A stretch of 64,000 bases of DNA from Actinophytocola gossypii (GCF_025165815.1 NZ_JAFFZE010000006.1:124001-188000); one strand, 5' to 3'. Counted from the stretch's first letter, positions 26,744-39,844 are shown. The notes: a model not told the origin generated them from the letters alone. Translations and numbers: made by a program.

Positions 26744-27127
26744 GTGCGACGCGCGGCCATTCCGCCGTTCCGGACCCTGGATCCCGCGCTGGCGGCCGCC
26801 GAGCGGCTGCTCGCCGGGCCGGGTCTGTCCACTGTGCTGGACGCGTTGCCGGACGAGCGGGCGGCGGCCGCGCGGCTGAACGCGCTGCTCGCGTCGCTCG
26901 GCGCCGGACCGAGGCTGCGCGGCGGCGCGGGCGGGTGGCGGGTGGTGCTGGTGGACGGCGCGGGGGAGGAGGGCGACCTGGTGACGGCGGCGGGCGGGGT
27001 GGTCGCGTTGGTCGCGGTGGCCGGGTGGTCCCGGTTCAAGCGCTGCGAGCGGTGCGACACCCCGTTCGTCGACCGCACGAACGGGCGGACGCGGCGCTGG
27101 TGCGCGGGGCATCGGCCTAACCGGTGA
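26744..27127 (+). CDS. CGNR zinc-finger protein
   Basis: A 127-aa protein with a C-terminal zinc-finger module: C-E-R-C-D-T-P-F-V-D-R-T-N-G-R-T-R-R-W-C followed by His. This is the CGNR pattern, with N-G-R in place of the usual G-N-R region and a normal C-x2-C start. The family is thought to bind nucleic acid and regulate stress genes. It starts at GTG, 3 bases after the L11 paralogue stop, so the two form an operon. Its last 11 bases overlap the convergent receptor gene. Confidence 0.75.
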   Translation: MRRAAIPPFRTLDPALAAAERLLAGPGLSTVLDALPDERAAAARLNALLASLGAGPRLRGGAGGWRVVLVDGAGEEGDLVTAAGGVVALVAVAGWSRFKRCERCDTPFVDRTNGRTRRWCAGHRPNR

Positions 27128-29846
27128 TCGGGCAGCCGTGGGGTCGTTGCGTCCTGTTGCCCTGGTAGAGCCGGCCGATCATCAGGTCGCAGGTGGGAAT
27201 CCCGTCCTCGCCCGTCACCTCGTACACGTCCTCGATGGTCAGGATCGCCAGGTTCCGGGTGTTGCCGATCCGGGACTCCTGGAAGCTGATCTCGCCGGTG
27301 GCGCCCTGGAACGTCATCTCGCGGAACTCCTGGGCGACAGCGGCCCGGTGCGGCGCCCCGCCGCCGGTCTGCTTCCGCACGCGGCGCACGGCCTCGACGA
27401 ACATGCCGGCCGCGTCGTACAGCCCGCCCACGCGTTCCCCCGGCCACGGTGCGGTCGGCCGCTCCTCCTGCGACAGCTCCGCCTGGTCCTCGCGCAGCTC
27501 GCGGTATCCGGCGCAGAACGCGGCGAGCGCGCGACCGCTTCCGGGCAGCGCTTCGGGGCTGCCCGCCACACACTCCGCACCGGCGAGCACCACGAGCCCA
27601 CCCATCGCGACGTAGGAGACCCTGATCCCGTTCAGCTCGCTCTGCCTGCGGCCCGGCGCGTGCGCGACGAACCGGGACACCGCGTCGTCGGCCACGATGT
27701 GCGGCAGCTTGTCCGGATCGGAGCAGTTGCGGTGGGTCGTCCGGAGGAAGTCGCCGAAGCCCAGCTCACGCCCGGCGTAGAACGCGATCTCGGAGCTCCG
27801 GTCCGCCGACCCGACGCACAGCGCGTCCAGCTCGGTGGGGGAGTGCTCCCACGGCTCGGGGACGACCTCGATGCCGTTGTCGGCGAGGCGCTTGCGCATC
27901 ACCTCGACCAGGGTGTCGACGTAGCTGTTCGACCCGTTCACCGGTGGGTGGTAGATCGTCACCTTTGTCGCGTTCATCTGTTGCGCGTACCTGCTGACCA
28001 GCTCAGCCTGCATGGTGTTGTCCGGCACGAGCTGGAAGTACAGCGGCGACAGCTCGCCGAGTCCCACGCTGGTCAGCGTGGTGCCGAGGACGGGGATGCC
28101 GTGCCGGCCCAGCTCCCGGATCGCCGTCTCGGTCTCGGCGACGCTGCGATCCAGGCCGACCACGCCCAGGATGCCGCGGTCCGACTCGGCCAGCGGCACG
28201 AGCGCCTCCCGGACCACCTCGGGCGCGGCGGCCATCCCGGTGCCGCCGTTGGCCACGACGACCCGCAGCAGTGGCTCGACCGTCGACGTCGGGTCGTTCA
28301 GCTCGCGCTGCCGGATGACCAGCCCCTCGAGCTCCTCGGCCACCGAGTGCTCGGCCGCGGGGGCGCTCCTGTTGCTGGTCAGGCCGGCGAAGTAGACCAG
28401 GCTGACCAGCGGCCGGTCCGGCAACCGGTCGTGCAGCTGCTCGGCGACCTCGTTCTGCGCGAAGACGGCACGCTGCGCGAACCGCAGCCGCTCGTTGCGG
28501 CCGAACACCTGGCCGTCGTTGTCGCTGTACCCGACGCACTGGTCGTGGCCGTCGATGCGCACCACCTCGGTGGCGATCCCGTCGGTCGCCGCGCCGAAGA
28601 ACGCGCAGCCGACACCCCAGTGGTTCATCGCGGTCAGCGCGGGCGGCGTGAGCGCGGCGACCAGCACCGCGGCCACGATCAGCTCGCCGATGCCGCGGCG
28701 GGCCAGCCTCGGCGCGGGCCGAGGACCGTCGTCCGCCGCCGTCTGCCACGCGTCCGCGTCCCGTTCGGACAGGTCGGCCGCCGGGACGGACGCCGGCAGG
28801 GCCACGAACAGGTACCGCGCGTCCGCGGCGAGCAGTTGGCGGCGGCGGGGCAGCCGGTCCTTCCAGGCGGCGAGGGACTCCTCGGCCACGGTCGGTTCGG
28901 TCGGCTTGCGCGGCTCACTGGGCAGCCAGGACGGCGCACGGTCCCCGGACGCGATGACCAGCAGCGGGTCGAGCCGGCCGGTCTCGTTGCGGACCTCGTT
29001 GATCAGGCGGAGCAGCTCCCAGCCGCCGTTGGCGTCGACGTTGTCCAGCAGCACGGTCACGTAGGCGGTGCGGCGCCAGCCCCGCCTGCGGGGCAGGAAC
29101 CGCAGCCGGTTGCGGCGATAGGCGATCCGCAGGTCCTCGAGCAGGGCGTGCACGAGGAGCTTGCGGACCTGGTCGGGGTTCTCCTCCTCGCGCTGGTCCT
29201 TGGTGAGCCGCGCGGCGAACCGGAGGAAGCCGGGTGAGTGCCTCGGCACCATGTAGGGCTGGCGCATGAACCAGCGGCGCTCGCGGAACAACCCCGGCAC
29301 CCGGTCCCGGCCCCAGTAGAGACCGATGAGGTACCCGGTGAGCTTGAACAGCGCGACGACGGTCCGCAGCCGGTCGGTCGGCACGTCGTCCGGCGACAGG
29401 CTCGGCCGGTCGCCGCGGCTCCACGCGTGCAGCACCCGCTTGATCGGCTCGTCCCGCCTGCCCTCGCGCGGAGGCAGTTCCACACCGGTCAGGTGGTGTG
29501 CCAGTTCGTAGTTGTCGAACCGCTTGATCGAGCCCTGCTTGCCGAACCCCCGCTTGCGCAGCTGGTCGTGCAGCTCGTGCAGCAGTGGGAGCACGGTGTC
29601 CTGCTTGTGCACGTTGGCCGCGTCGACCAGGACGTGCGGCACCTCCTGCAGCTCGGTGTCCAACGCCTTGCCGAGCCGGGGGAGGAAGTCGTGCGTGCCG
29701 CGTTTCCGGAGCAGGCAGACCAGGGGGAGCGGCAGGTCGCCGCGCACCTTGAGGTCGTCGTCCCGCTCGAAGTAACGCGGTCTGCGATACAGCGTGCGGA
29801 CCAGGGCGAGCAGTGCGTGCACCCCGGGAAACACCGGGTCGGACAT
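27117..29846 (-). CDS. Chimeric membrane protein: NTPase-like cytosolic half plus ligand-binding outer half
   Basis: A 909-aa protein. Residues 1-385 are basic and cytosolic. They include LPLPLVCLL then a degenerate P-loop region (residues 36-60, no G-K-(S/T)), and YVTVLLDNVDANGG (262-275), which resembles a Walker B strand of STAND/KAP-type ATPases. One membrane helix follows at about 388-407. Residues about 430-880 resemble the type 1 periplasmic-binding fold used by branched-chain amino acid binding proteins and receptor ectodomains (ILGVVGLDRSVAE, GIPVLGTTLTS, LYFQLVPDNTMQAELV, GGLYDAAGMFVEAV). The likely role is sensing a ligand outside the cell. No transporter or kinase gene lies beside it. 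It is convergent with the L11/CGNR operon. Confidence 0.65.
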   Translation of the reverse strand: MSDPVFPGVHALLALVRTLYRRPRYFERDDDLKVRGDLPLPLVCLLRKRGTHDFLPRLGKALDTELQEVPHVLVDAANVHKQDTVLPLLHELHDQLRKRGFGKQGSIKRFDNYELAHHLTGVELPPREGRRDEPIKRVLHAWSRGDRPSLSPDDVPTDRLRTVVALFKLTGYLIGLYWGRDRVPGLFRERRWFMRQPYMVPRHSPGFLRFAARLTKDQREEENPDQVRKLLVHALLEDLRIAYRRNRLRFLPRRRGWRRTAYVTVLLDNVDANGGWELLRLINEVRNETGRLDPLLVIASGDRAPSWLPSEPRKPTEPTVAEESLAAWKDRLPRRRQLLAADARYLFVALPASVPAADLSERDADAWQTAADDGPRPAPRLARRGIGELIVAAVLVAALTPPALTAMNHWGVGCAFFGAATDGIATEVVRIDGHDQCVGYSDNDGQVFGRNERLRFAQRAVFAQNEVAEQLHDRLPDRPLVSLVYFAGLTSNRSAPAAEHSVAEELEGLVIRQRELNDPTSTVEPLLRVVVANGGTGMAAAPEVVREALVPLAESDRGILGVVGLDRSVAETETAIRELGRHGIPVLGTTLTSVGLGELSPLYFQLVPDNTMQAELVSRYAQQMNATKVTIYHPPVNGSNSYVDTLVEVMRKRLADNGIEVVPEPWEHSPTELDALCVGSADRSSEIAFYAGRELGFGDFLRTTHRNCSDPDKLPHIVADDAVSRFVAHAPGRRQSELNGIRVSYVAMGGLVVLAGAECVAGSPEALPGSGRALAAFCAGYRELREDQAELSQEERPTAPWPGERVGGLYDAAGMFVEAVRRVRKQTGGGAPHRAAVAQEFREMTFQGATGEISFQESRIGNTRNLAILTIEDVYEVTGEDGIPTCDLMIGRLYQGNRTQRPHGCPITG

Positions 29847-30058
29847 TCGGCCCCCAGCCGTCGTTCTTGCTTCGCGATACTAGGGCCCGTTCCATGAAGT
29901 CCTTGTGGGCGAGGTCACGTTGGGTGGAGTGCTCGGCTCGGACGAGTTCGTCGTGGTCTCGCACGTGTCGTCGGTGACCTGCGAGCACGAATGGAGCGCG
30001 CGGGCGGATAGTGTCTTCCTGGTCGTTCGAGTCAATCCCGTTCTTGGAGGCACCCACG

Positions 30059-31321
<1,263 letters not shown>

Positions 31322-31326
31322 TGCGA

Positions 31327-31371
31327 TGAAGGCTCCCTTCGTCGCGTCGAATGCGGCGAAGGGAGCCTTCA
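31327..31371. terminator. Two-way terminator palindrome between glyA and the GHL10 gene
   Basis: TGAAGGCTCCCTTCGTCGC pairs with GCGGCGAAGGGAGCCTTCA (18 of 19) around a 7-base loop. It fits between two convergent genes. The GAAGGctCCCTTC core resembles palindromes scattered in Pseudonocardiales genomes. Confidence 0.85.
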
Positions 31372-31377
31372 GCGCGT

Positions 31378-32946
31378 TTACCCGAGCCGGCGCGGGGAGC
31401 TGGCCCGGCTCTCGTTGTGCACGCGGTCCAGGGCGGTCACCACGTACGTGTACCGCCCGTCACGCTCGGCGGTCTCGTCCACGAACGACTGGAGCGGCCC
31501 CCACCCGTCCTGGACGACCCCGACCAGGTGCCGAGCGTCTACCGTCGCGCAGTGGGCGTTCCGGTCCTCCACCCGGTACACCGCGTAGTCCGTGGCCCGC
31601 CGGTCCGTGGACACCCAGACCAGGCGTACCCCGTCGGCCGCCCGGCGCGCCGTGGCGAGCACCGGCGCCCGCGGACCGGCGGCCTCGAGCCGCGCCGGGG
31701 TCGGCGGAACCGCCGGCTGGCCGTAGTGGTCGGCCTTGACGATGCCCATGTGGTCGAGGGCGTTCTTGCGCACCTGGACGGCCGAGAAGTAGATGTCGCC
31801 GCCGACCTCGGGGTGGTCGCGGTTGAACGTCAGGTGCTCGCTCATCTCGTTCGGGTCGTGCCAGGGTGCGCCCTGGTTGGGGTCGGCGACCTTGTAGTTC
31901 GCCTGCCCGATGTAGAGGTTCACGCCCGTGCCGGACACCACCGACGACCACCACGGCACCAGCTTCGCGTAGTCGGCCACGGTGAAGCCGATGTTCCAGT
32001 ACACCTGCGGCACGATGTAGTCGAGCCACCCCTCGCGCACCCACTTGCGGGTGTCGGCGTACAGGTCGTCGTAGGTCTCCACGCCGCCCTGGGTCGGCGA
32101 GCCCTCCGGGTCGGTGGAGGAGTTCCGCCAGATCGCGAACGGGCTGACGCCGAACTGCACGTGCGGCTTGGCGGCCCGGATCGCCGAGGACAGCTCCGAG
32201 ATCAGCAGGTCGACGTTGTTCCGCCGCCAGTCGGCGATGTTGTCGAAGGATCCGCCGTGCTCGGCGTAGGTGTCCGCGTCGGCGAAGGTCTCGCCGGCGA
32301 CCGGGTACGGGTAGAAGTAGTCGTCGAAGTGCACGGCGTCGATGTCGTACCGGGTCACCGCGTCCATGATCGCGTCGATGGTGAACCGCCGGACCTCGGG
32401 GAGGCCCGGGTCGTAGTACAGCTTCCCCCCGTACGGGATCACCCAGTCGGGGTGCACGCGCGCGGGGTGTTCCGGCACCAGCGTGCCCGGGTCGTCGGTC
32501 ATCGACACCCGGTACGGGTTGAACCAGGCGTGGAACTCCAGGTTCCGCTTGTGCGCCTCGGCGACCGCGAACCCGAGCGGGTCGTAGCCGGGGTCCTGGC
32601 CCTGCGTGCCGGTCAGCCAGTGCGACCACGGCTCGTGCGGCGACGGCCAGAACGCGTCCGCGGTCGGCCGCACCTGCACGACCACGGTGTTCAGCCCCAA
32701 CTCGACCGCCTCGTCGTACCAGCGGACCAGCTCCGCCTGCTGCTGCGCGGCGGTCAGGTCGCGGCTGGACGGCCAGTCGATGTTGGCCACGCTCGCGATC
32801 CACTCGGCGCGCATCTGCTGCTTGGGCGTCGCCGGGTCGGGCGTCGGACACTCGTAGCCACCCGATGGGGTGGCGGCACTTGACACGGCCGGGGCCACCA
32901 GAAACGCGGTGGCGACCGTGAGCAGGGAGCTGAGGAGGCGTCTCAT
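31378..32946 (-). CDS. Secreted GHL10-type glycoside hydrolase-like protein
   Basis: A 522-aa protein with a Sec signal peptide (residues 1-24, cleavage after SSA). Residues about 45-400 form a GHL10 (PF02638) TIM barrel: MRAEWIASVANIDWPS at its start, QVRPTADAFWPS, FHAWFNPYRV, IDAVHFDDYFYPYP and IVPQVYWNIGF. Bacterial relatives such as DigH act on cell-wall glycan from which the peptides have been removed. A small Fn3-like domain (about 425-515) ends the protein. It has the same orientation as ppa and is convergent with glyA. Confidence 0.88.
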   Translation of the reverse strand: MRRLLSSLLTVATAFLVAPAVSSAATPSGGYECPTPDPATPKQQMRAEWIASVANIDWPSSRDLTAAQQQAELVRWYDEAVELGLNTVVVQVRPTADAFWPSPHEPWSHWLTGTQGQDPGYDPLGFAVAEAHKRNLEFHAWFNPYRVSMTDDPGTLVPEHPARVHPDWVIPYGGKLYYDPGLPEVRRFTIDAIMDAVTRYDIDAVHFDDYFYPYPVAGETFADADTYAEHGGSFDNIADWRRNNVDLLISELSSAIRAAKPHVQFGVSPFAIWRNSSTDPEGSPTQGGVETYDDLYADTRKWVREGWLDYIVPQVYWNIGFTVADYAKLVPWWSSVVSGTGVNLYIGQANYKVADPNQGAPWHDPNEMSEHLTFNRDHPEVGGDIYFSAVQVRKNALDHMGIVKADHYGQPAVPPTPARLEAAGPRAPVLATARRAADGVRLVWVSTDRRATDYAVYRVEDRNAHCATVDARHLVGVVQDGWGPLQSFVDETAERDGRYTYVVTALDRVHNESRASSPRRLG

Positions 32947-33084
32947 GGCCCCAGAGTCTTACGTGTCGCGCGTCACCTGTGAACCGTGGAAAGCTAACAA
33001 ATCAGACTGACTGCTGCTGAATCCTTCACGATGAGTGCCGGCTCACAGGTAATTCGCTTGCCGAACGAACCGCCGGAGGCGCAT

Positions 33085-33118
33085 GCTTGTATCGATCAAC
33101 TAGATGGGTGATGCAAGC
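33085..33118. promoter_or_regulatory. Candidate MarR operator
   Basis: GCTTGTATC (33085-33093) and GATGCAAGC (33110-33118) are inverted arms (8 of 9 pair) separated by 16 bases, ending 16 bases before the marR start. MarR proteins usually bind such sites to repress themselves and the adjacent pump. Confidence 0.5.
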
Positions 33119-33134
33119 AATCAGGAGACCGCGC

Positions 33135-33638
33135 GTGGAAACCGAGATCGCGAACGACCAGGACATCGAGGTCGGACGCCGGCTGGCCGGCGCCATGTTC
33201 GGGCTCGGCAAGCAGCAGGCGAGCCTGGGGCATCGAATGAGCAAGTCGGGGGTCGACCGCTCAACGATCGTCCTGCTCAAGACCATGGTCGCGTACGGCC
33301 CGAGCCGGTCCAGTGAGCTCGCCGGCGCCGTCCACTCCGACCCCTCGACGGTCTCCAGGCAGGTCGCGGCGCTGGTCCGCGACGGCCTGGTCGAACGCCG
33401 GGCGGACCCGGAGGACGGCCGCGCGAGCGTGCTCGCACCGACCGAGGCCGGTCTCCGCCTGCTCGAGGAACAGCGTGAGCGGCTAGGGCTCGCGCTGGCC
33501 AGGGTCGTCCGGGAGTGGGAACCCGAGGACGTGTCCCGCTTCCTCGAGTTGCTCGAGCGCTTCGTGGCCGACCACGAACGCGCGCTGCCGAATTTGCTGA
33601 ACGAATGCGCCAAGCCGCGTTCCGAAGGGGAGAGCTAG
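33135..33638 (+). CDS. MarR family transcriptional regulator
   Basis: A 167-aa winged-helix regulator. The recognition region is RSSELAGAVHSDPSTVSRQVAALV, and the wing is DGLVERRADPEDGRASVLAPTEAG, both standard for MarR. N- and C-terminal helices would form the dimer. GTG 33135 follows AGGAG (33123-33127) with good spacing. The stop TAG is immediately followed by the ATG of the efflux pump gene, so the two are one operon. It probably represses the pair until a drug or metabolite binds. Confidence 0.88.
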   Translation: METEIANDQDIEVGRRLAGAMFGLGKQQASLGHRMSKSGVDRSTIVLLKTMVAYGPSRSSELAGAVHSDPSTVSRQVAALVRDGLVERRADPEDGRASVLAPTEAGLRLLEEQRERLGLALARVVREWEPEDVSRFLELLERFVADHERALPNLLNECAKPRSEGES

Positions 33639-35297
33639 ATGTCCGAACCAACCTCGCGTGCCGAGGTGGGCGATCGGTCTTCAGGGGGACCGACCGCACT
33701 GTCACACCGAGAGATCATGACGGTGCTCGCCGGGCTGATGCTCGGCATGCTGCTGTCCGCGCTGGACATGACCATCATGGCGTCGGCGACCAAGACGATC
33801 GCCGACGAGCTGCACGGCCAGACCATCCAGGCCTGGGTCACCACGGCGTACCTGATCACGATGACGATCTCCACGCCGCTGTACGGCAAGCTGTCCGACA
33901 TCTTCGGCCGCAAGCCGATGTACCTGACCTCCATCTCGCTGTTCCTGGCCGGCTCGGTACTGGCCGGCGTCGCGAACTCGATGTACGAGCTCGCCGCGTT
34001 CCGCGCGGTGCAGGGCCTCGGCGCCGGCGGTCTGATGTCGCTCGCGCTGGCGATCATCGCCGACATCGTGTCGCCGCGGCAGCGCAGCCGCTACCAGGGC
34101 TACTTCATGGGCATCTGGGGAGTGTCCAGTGTGGCCGGTCCGGTGGTCGGCGGCTTCTTCGCCGGTGCGGAGAGCTTCGCCGGGATCGACGGCTGGCGCT
34201 GGGTGTTCCTGGTGAACGTGCCGATCGGCATCATCGCGCTGGTCGTGGTCGCGAAGTTCCTCAACGTGCCGCACACCAGGGTCAAGCAGCGCGTCGACTA
34301 CTGGGGCGCCGTCGCGCTGACCGTGGCGCTGGTGCCGCTGCTGATCGTGGCCGAGCAGGGCCGGGAGTGGGGCTGGGGCTCCACCACCGCCGTGCTGATG
34401 TACGTGATCGGCACGCTCGGCATCGCCGCGTTCGTGCTGGTCGAGCGGGCCATGGGGGACGCGGCGCTGCTGCCGCTGCGGCTGTTCCGGCGGTCGGTGT
34501 TCTCACTCAGCAACGTGATCAACTTCATCATGGGCATCGGCATGTTCGGCATGATGATGTCGCTGCCGCTGTACCTGCAGATCGTCAAGGGCGCGACGCC
34601 GACCGAGTCGGGCCTGCTGACCCTGCCGATGACCGCCGGCATCCTGGTCGCGTCCATGGGCAGCGGCATCCTGATCTCGAAGACCGGGCGCTACAAGCGT
34701 TTCCCGGTCACCGGGCTCGGGGTCGTGTCGGTGGCGATGTTCCTGTTCGCGCAGATCGGCGTGGACACCCCGCTGTGGCAGACGATGCTCGTGATGGGCT
34801 TCGCCGGCCTCGGACTCGGGCTGTGCATGCAGACGCTGATCCTGGCGATCCAGAACGACGTGCCGCCGAGGGACATGGGCGTGGCGACCTCGTCGGCCAC
34901 GTTCTTCCGCTCGATCGGCGGCACGGTCGGCACGGCGGTGTTCCTGTCGGTGCTGTTCAGCGTGGTCGGCGGCCGGATCGCGAACGCGTTCGCGAGCGCG
35001 CGGACCGATCCCGCGTTCCTCGCCGCGCTGCGCGAGAACCCGGAGTTCGCCGAGTCGCTGAGCAGCGGCGGCCTCGACCTGAACAACACCGAGTTCCTGA
35101 ACACCATCGACCCCGCGCTGGCCCGGCCGGTGCTGACCGGATTCGCGGAGTCGATCGACACGGTGTTCATGGTCGGCGGGTTCGTGATGGCCGTCGCGTT
35201 CGTGCTGATGTGGTTCCTCCGTGAGGTGCCGCTGTCCGACAAGTCGGGCATCGAGCGCGTCGCCGAGGACGAGGCCGCGCCGGTCGCCGTCCACTGA
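33639..35297 (+). CDS. DHA2-type MFS drug efflux pump
   Basis: A 552-aa transporter of the 14-helix DHA2 (EmrB/QacA) type. The first helix carries LDMTIMASATKTI (family motif LDxTIVNxAxP-like), followed by GKLSDIFGRKPM (loop 2-3 motif) and later GPVVGGFF. A large extracytosolic segment lies between about residues 445 and 505, before the last helix. The gene has no gap to marR. Substrates should be hydrophobic compounds pumped out with proton entry. Confidence 0.9.
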   Translation: MSEPTSRAEVGDRSSGGPTALSHREIMTVLAGLMLGMLLSALDMTIMASATKTIADELHGQTIQAWVTTAYLITMTISTPLYGKLSDIFGRKPMYLTSISLFLAGSVLAGVANSMYELAAFRAVQGLGAGGLMSLALAIIADIVSPRQRSRYQGYFMGIWGVSSVAGPVVGGFFAGAESFAGIDGWRWVFLVNVPIGIIALVVVAKFLNVPHTRVKQRVDYWGAVALTVALVPLLIVAEQGREWGWGSTTAVLMYVIGTLGIAAFVLVERAMGDAALLPLRLFRRSVFSLSNVINFIMGIGMFGMMMSLPLYLQIVKGATPTESGLLTLPMTAGILVASMGSGILISKTGRYKRFPVTGLGVVSVAMFLFAQIGVDTPLWQTMLVMGFAGLGLGLCMQTLILAIQNDVPPRDMGVATSSATFFRSIGGTVGTAVFLSVLFSVVGGRIANAFASARTDPAFLAALRENPEFAESLSSGGLDLNNTEFLNTIDPALARPVLTGFAESIDTVFMVGGFVMAVAFVLMWFLREVPLSDKSGIERVAEDEAAPVAVH

Positions 35298-35312
35298 GTC
35301 GCCGTCCACTGA
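35283..35312 (+). repeat. 15-base tandem duplication at the pump gene stop
   Basis: GTCGCCGTCCACTGA, which includes the stop codon, is present twice in a row (35283-35297 and 35298-35312). The second copy is outside the gene but would also end in an in-frame stop. Confidence 0.9.
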
Positions 35313-35324
35313 GGAGCCCCGGGG

Positions 35325-35347
35325 GCCGCCGCGGTCAGTGCGGCGGC
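35325..35347. terminator. Hairpin overlapping the ppa stop
   Basis: GCCGCCGC (35325-35332) pairs perfectly with GCGGCGGC (35340-35347) around a 7-base loop that contains the ppa stop codon. It lies between convergent genes and could terminate both. Confidence 0.6.
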
Positions 35348-35832
35348 TCCCCGGCGTCCTTGAGCCGCTGGTAGGAGCGGACGATCTCGGCCTCCGCCTC
35401 GGTGCGGCCGACCCAGGTGGCGCCCTCGACGCTCTTGCCCGGCTCGAGGTCCTTGTAGACCTCGAAGAAGTGCTGGATCTCGAGCCGGTGGTACTCGGCC
35501 AGGTGGTGGATGTCACGCAGGTGCTCGGTGCGCGGGTCCGCCGCCGGCACGCACAGGACCTTGTCGTCGCCGCCTGCCTCGTCAGTCATCCGGAACATGC
35601 CGATGGCCCTGGACTTGATCAGGCAGCCGGGGAAGGTCGGCTCCTGCACCAGCACGAGCGCGTCGAGCGGGTCGCCGTCCTCGCCGAGCGTGTTCTCGAC
35701 GAAGCCGTAGTCGGCCGGGTACTGAGTGGCCGTGAAGAGCGTCCGGTCCAGCCGGATGCGCCCGGTCACGTGGTCCATCTCGTACTTGTTGCGCTCCCCC
35801 TTGGGGATCTCGATCGTGACGTCGAACTCCAC
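35335..35832 (-). CDS. ppa: Inorganic pyrophosphatase (soluble, family I)
   Basis: A 165-aa cytosolic enzyme that splits pyrophosphate to phosphate. Active-site landmarks: [35 protein letters not shown] with the metal-binding Asp residues, and [15 protein letters not shown] 35832 follows GAGG at a proper distance. It is divergent from dacB, an arrangement conserved in mycobacteria. With hppA the genome has both soluble and membrane pyrophosphatases in one 30-kb stretch. Confidence 0.96.
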   Translation of the reverse strand: MEFDVTIEIPKGERNKYEMDHVTGRIRLDRTLFTATQYPADYGFVENTLGEDGDPLDALVLVQEPTFPGCLIKSRAIGMFRMTDEAGGDDKVLCVPAADPRTEHLRDIHHLAEYHRLEIQHFFEVYKDLEPGKSVEGATWVGRTEAEAEIVRSYQRLKDAGEPPH

Positions 35833-35912
35833 GCTGCCTCGCTCGGGTCGGCTTGTCCTGGTGTGCGATTAGTAGTCTGAACCACCGCAGGGGACCACCA
35901 CGGGGAGGGCAT

Positions 35913-38594
<2,682 letters not shown>

Positions 38595-38644
38595 CGCATC
38601 CGTCCGCACGGCCACCTCACGGGCCGTCGGGTAGCGTCGCCGGT

Positions 38645-39730
38645 GTGAGCGCAGCCGCGGAGTCGGAGGAGTCGACGGTGCCCAACACGCCGGTCGACTG
38701 GGGCATCGCGGTGGCCACCGCCCACCGGCTGATCAAGCCGGGCCCGGTGGTGCCGAAGGAGGAGGCCGAGCGCACCGTCGGGCAGCTGCGCGAGGTCACC
38801 GGTGTCGCCGAGGCCCACGTGCGCGAGCTGACCGGCCTCGGCGCCGACCTGCCGCTGCTTCCCGGCGACGTCGTCGACCGGCGCGGCTGGGTCACCGCCG
38901 CGGCCGAGGGGCTCGAGGCGCTCACCGATGGCGCACTGCCGGCCGCCGGCCAGGGCCGGGCGATCGGTGGCGTGCTCGCCGGCAGCGCGGGCGTGCAGGC
39001 CGGCATGGTGCTGGCCTACCTCGGCGGCCGCGTGCTCGGCCAGTACGACCCGTTCGGCGGGGACGAGAACGGCGGCCGGCTGCTGCTGGTTGCGCCGAAC
39101 ATCGTCGCCGCGCAGCGCGCGCTGGACGTGCCGGGCGAGGACTTCCGGATGTGGGTGTGCCTGCACGAGTGCACCCACCGGCTGCAGTTCACCGCGGTCC
39201 CGTGGCTGCGCGACTACTTCGCCGGCGAGGTGCGCCGGTTCCTCACCGACCTGGACGACTCTGCGTCCGGCGCGTTCAACCGGCTGCCCGAGATGATCCG
39301 GACCATGCGCCGCCGTCCGGATGACGACACCACCAGCAGCAGCGGCCCGATCGGGCTGGTCGAGATGCTGCAGACCCCGCAGCAGCGGGAGGTGTTCGAC
39401 CGGCTGATCGCCCTGTCCACCCTGCTCGAGGGGCACGCGGACCACGTGATGGACGCCGTCGGCCCCAGCGTGGTGCCCAGCGTCGCCACGATCCGCGCCC
39501 GCTTCACCGCCCGCCGCCGCGGCGGCGGCATGCTCGACCGCGTGCTGCGCACCGTGCTCGGCGTCGACGCCAAGGTCAAGCAGTACGCGGTCGGCGCGTC
39601 GTTCACCCGGCACGTCGTCGACGCCGTCGGCATGACCGGCTTCAACGCGATCTGGACCTCGCCGGACACCCTCCCGCTACGCGCGGAACTCGGCGACCCG
39701 GCCGCCTGGGTCCGCCGTGTCCACCCGTGA
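38645..39730 (+). CDS. DUF2342 zinc metalloprotease-like protein
   Basis: A 361-aa protein of the family sometimes labelled F420-biosynthesis-associated or zinc-dependent metalloprotease (DUF2342, Rv3626c). The zincin motif is LHECTHRLQF (H-E-C-T-H), and LEGHADHVMDAVG downstream supplies a likely third ligand. No signal peptide. GTG 38645 lacks a ribosome binding site, but TAGCGT ends 7 bases before it, so a leaderless message is likely; GTG 38643 is out of frame. The real substrate is unknown. Confidence 0.85.
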   Translation: MSAAAESEESTVPNTPVDWGIAVATAHRLIKPGPVVPKEEAERTVGQLREVTGVAEAHVRELTGLGADLPLLPGDVVDRRGWVTAAAEGLEALTDGALPAAGQGRAIGGVLAGSAGVQAGMVLAYLGGRVLGQYDPFGGDENGGRLLLVAPNIVAAQRALDVPGEDFRMWVCLHECTHRLQFTAVPWLRDYFAGEVRRFLTDLDDSASGAFNRLPEMIRTMRRRPDDDTTSSSGPIGLVEMLQTPQQREVFDRLIALSTLLEGHADHVMDAVGPSVVPSVATIRARFTARRRGGGMLDRVLRTVLGVDAKVKQYAVGASFTRHVVDAVGMTGFNAIWTSPDTLPLRAELGDPAAWVRRVHP

Positions 39731-39844
39731 TCGTGAGCGGAGCGACGGAGCGTCCGGCGGCTGGACTGAGGAGCGCGCGCAGGCGCGCCAGCGCCGAGCA
39801 CGCGACGAGGGAAGCCGCCGGGTAGCGGAGGAGCGGAGCGAACC

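Noticed and set aside
29847..30058. Possible riboswitch upstream of glyA
   Set aside because: No glycine, SAH or tetrahydrofolate aptamer signatures or paired stems that I could recognise; the gene has an ordinary ribosome binding site.
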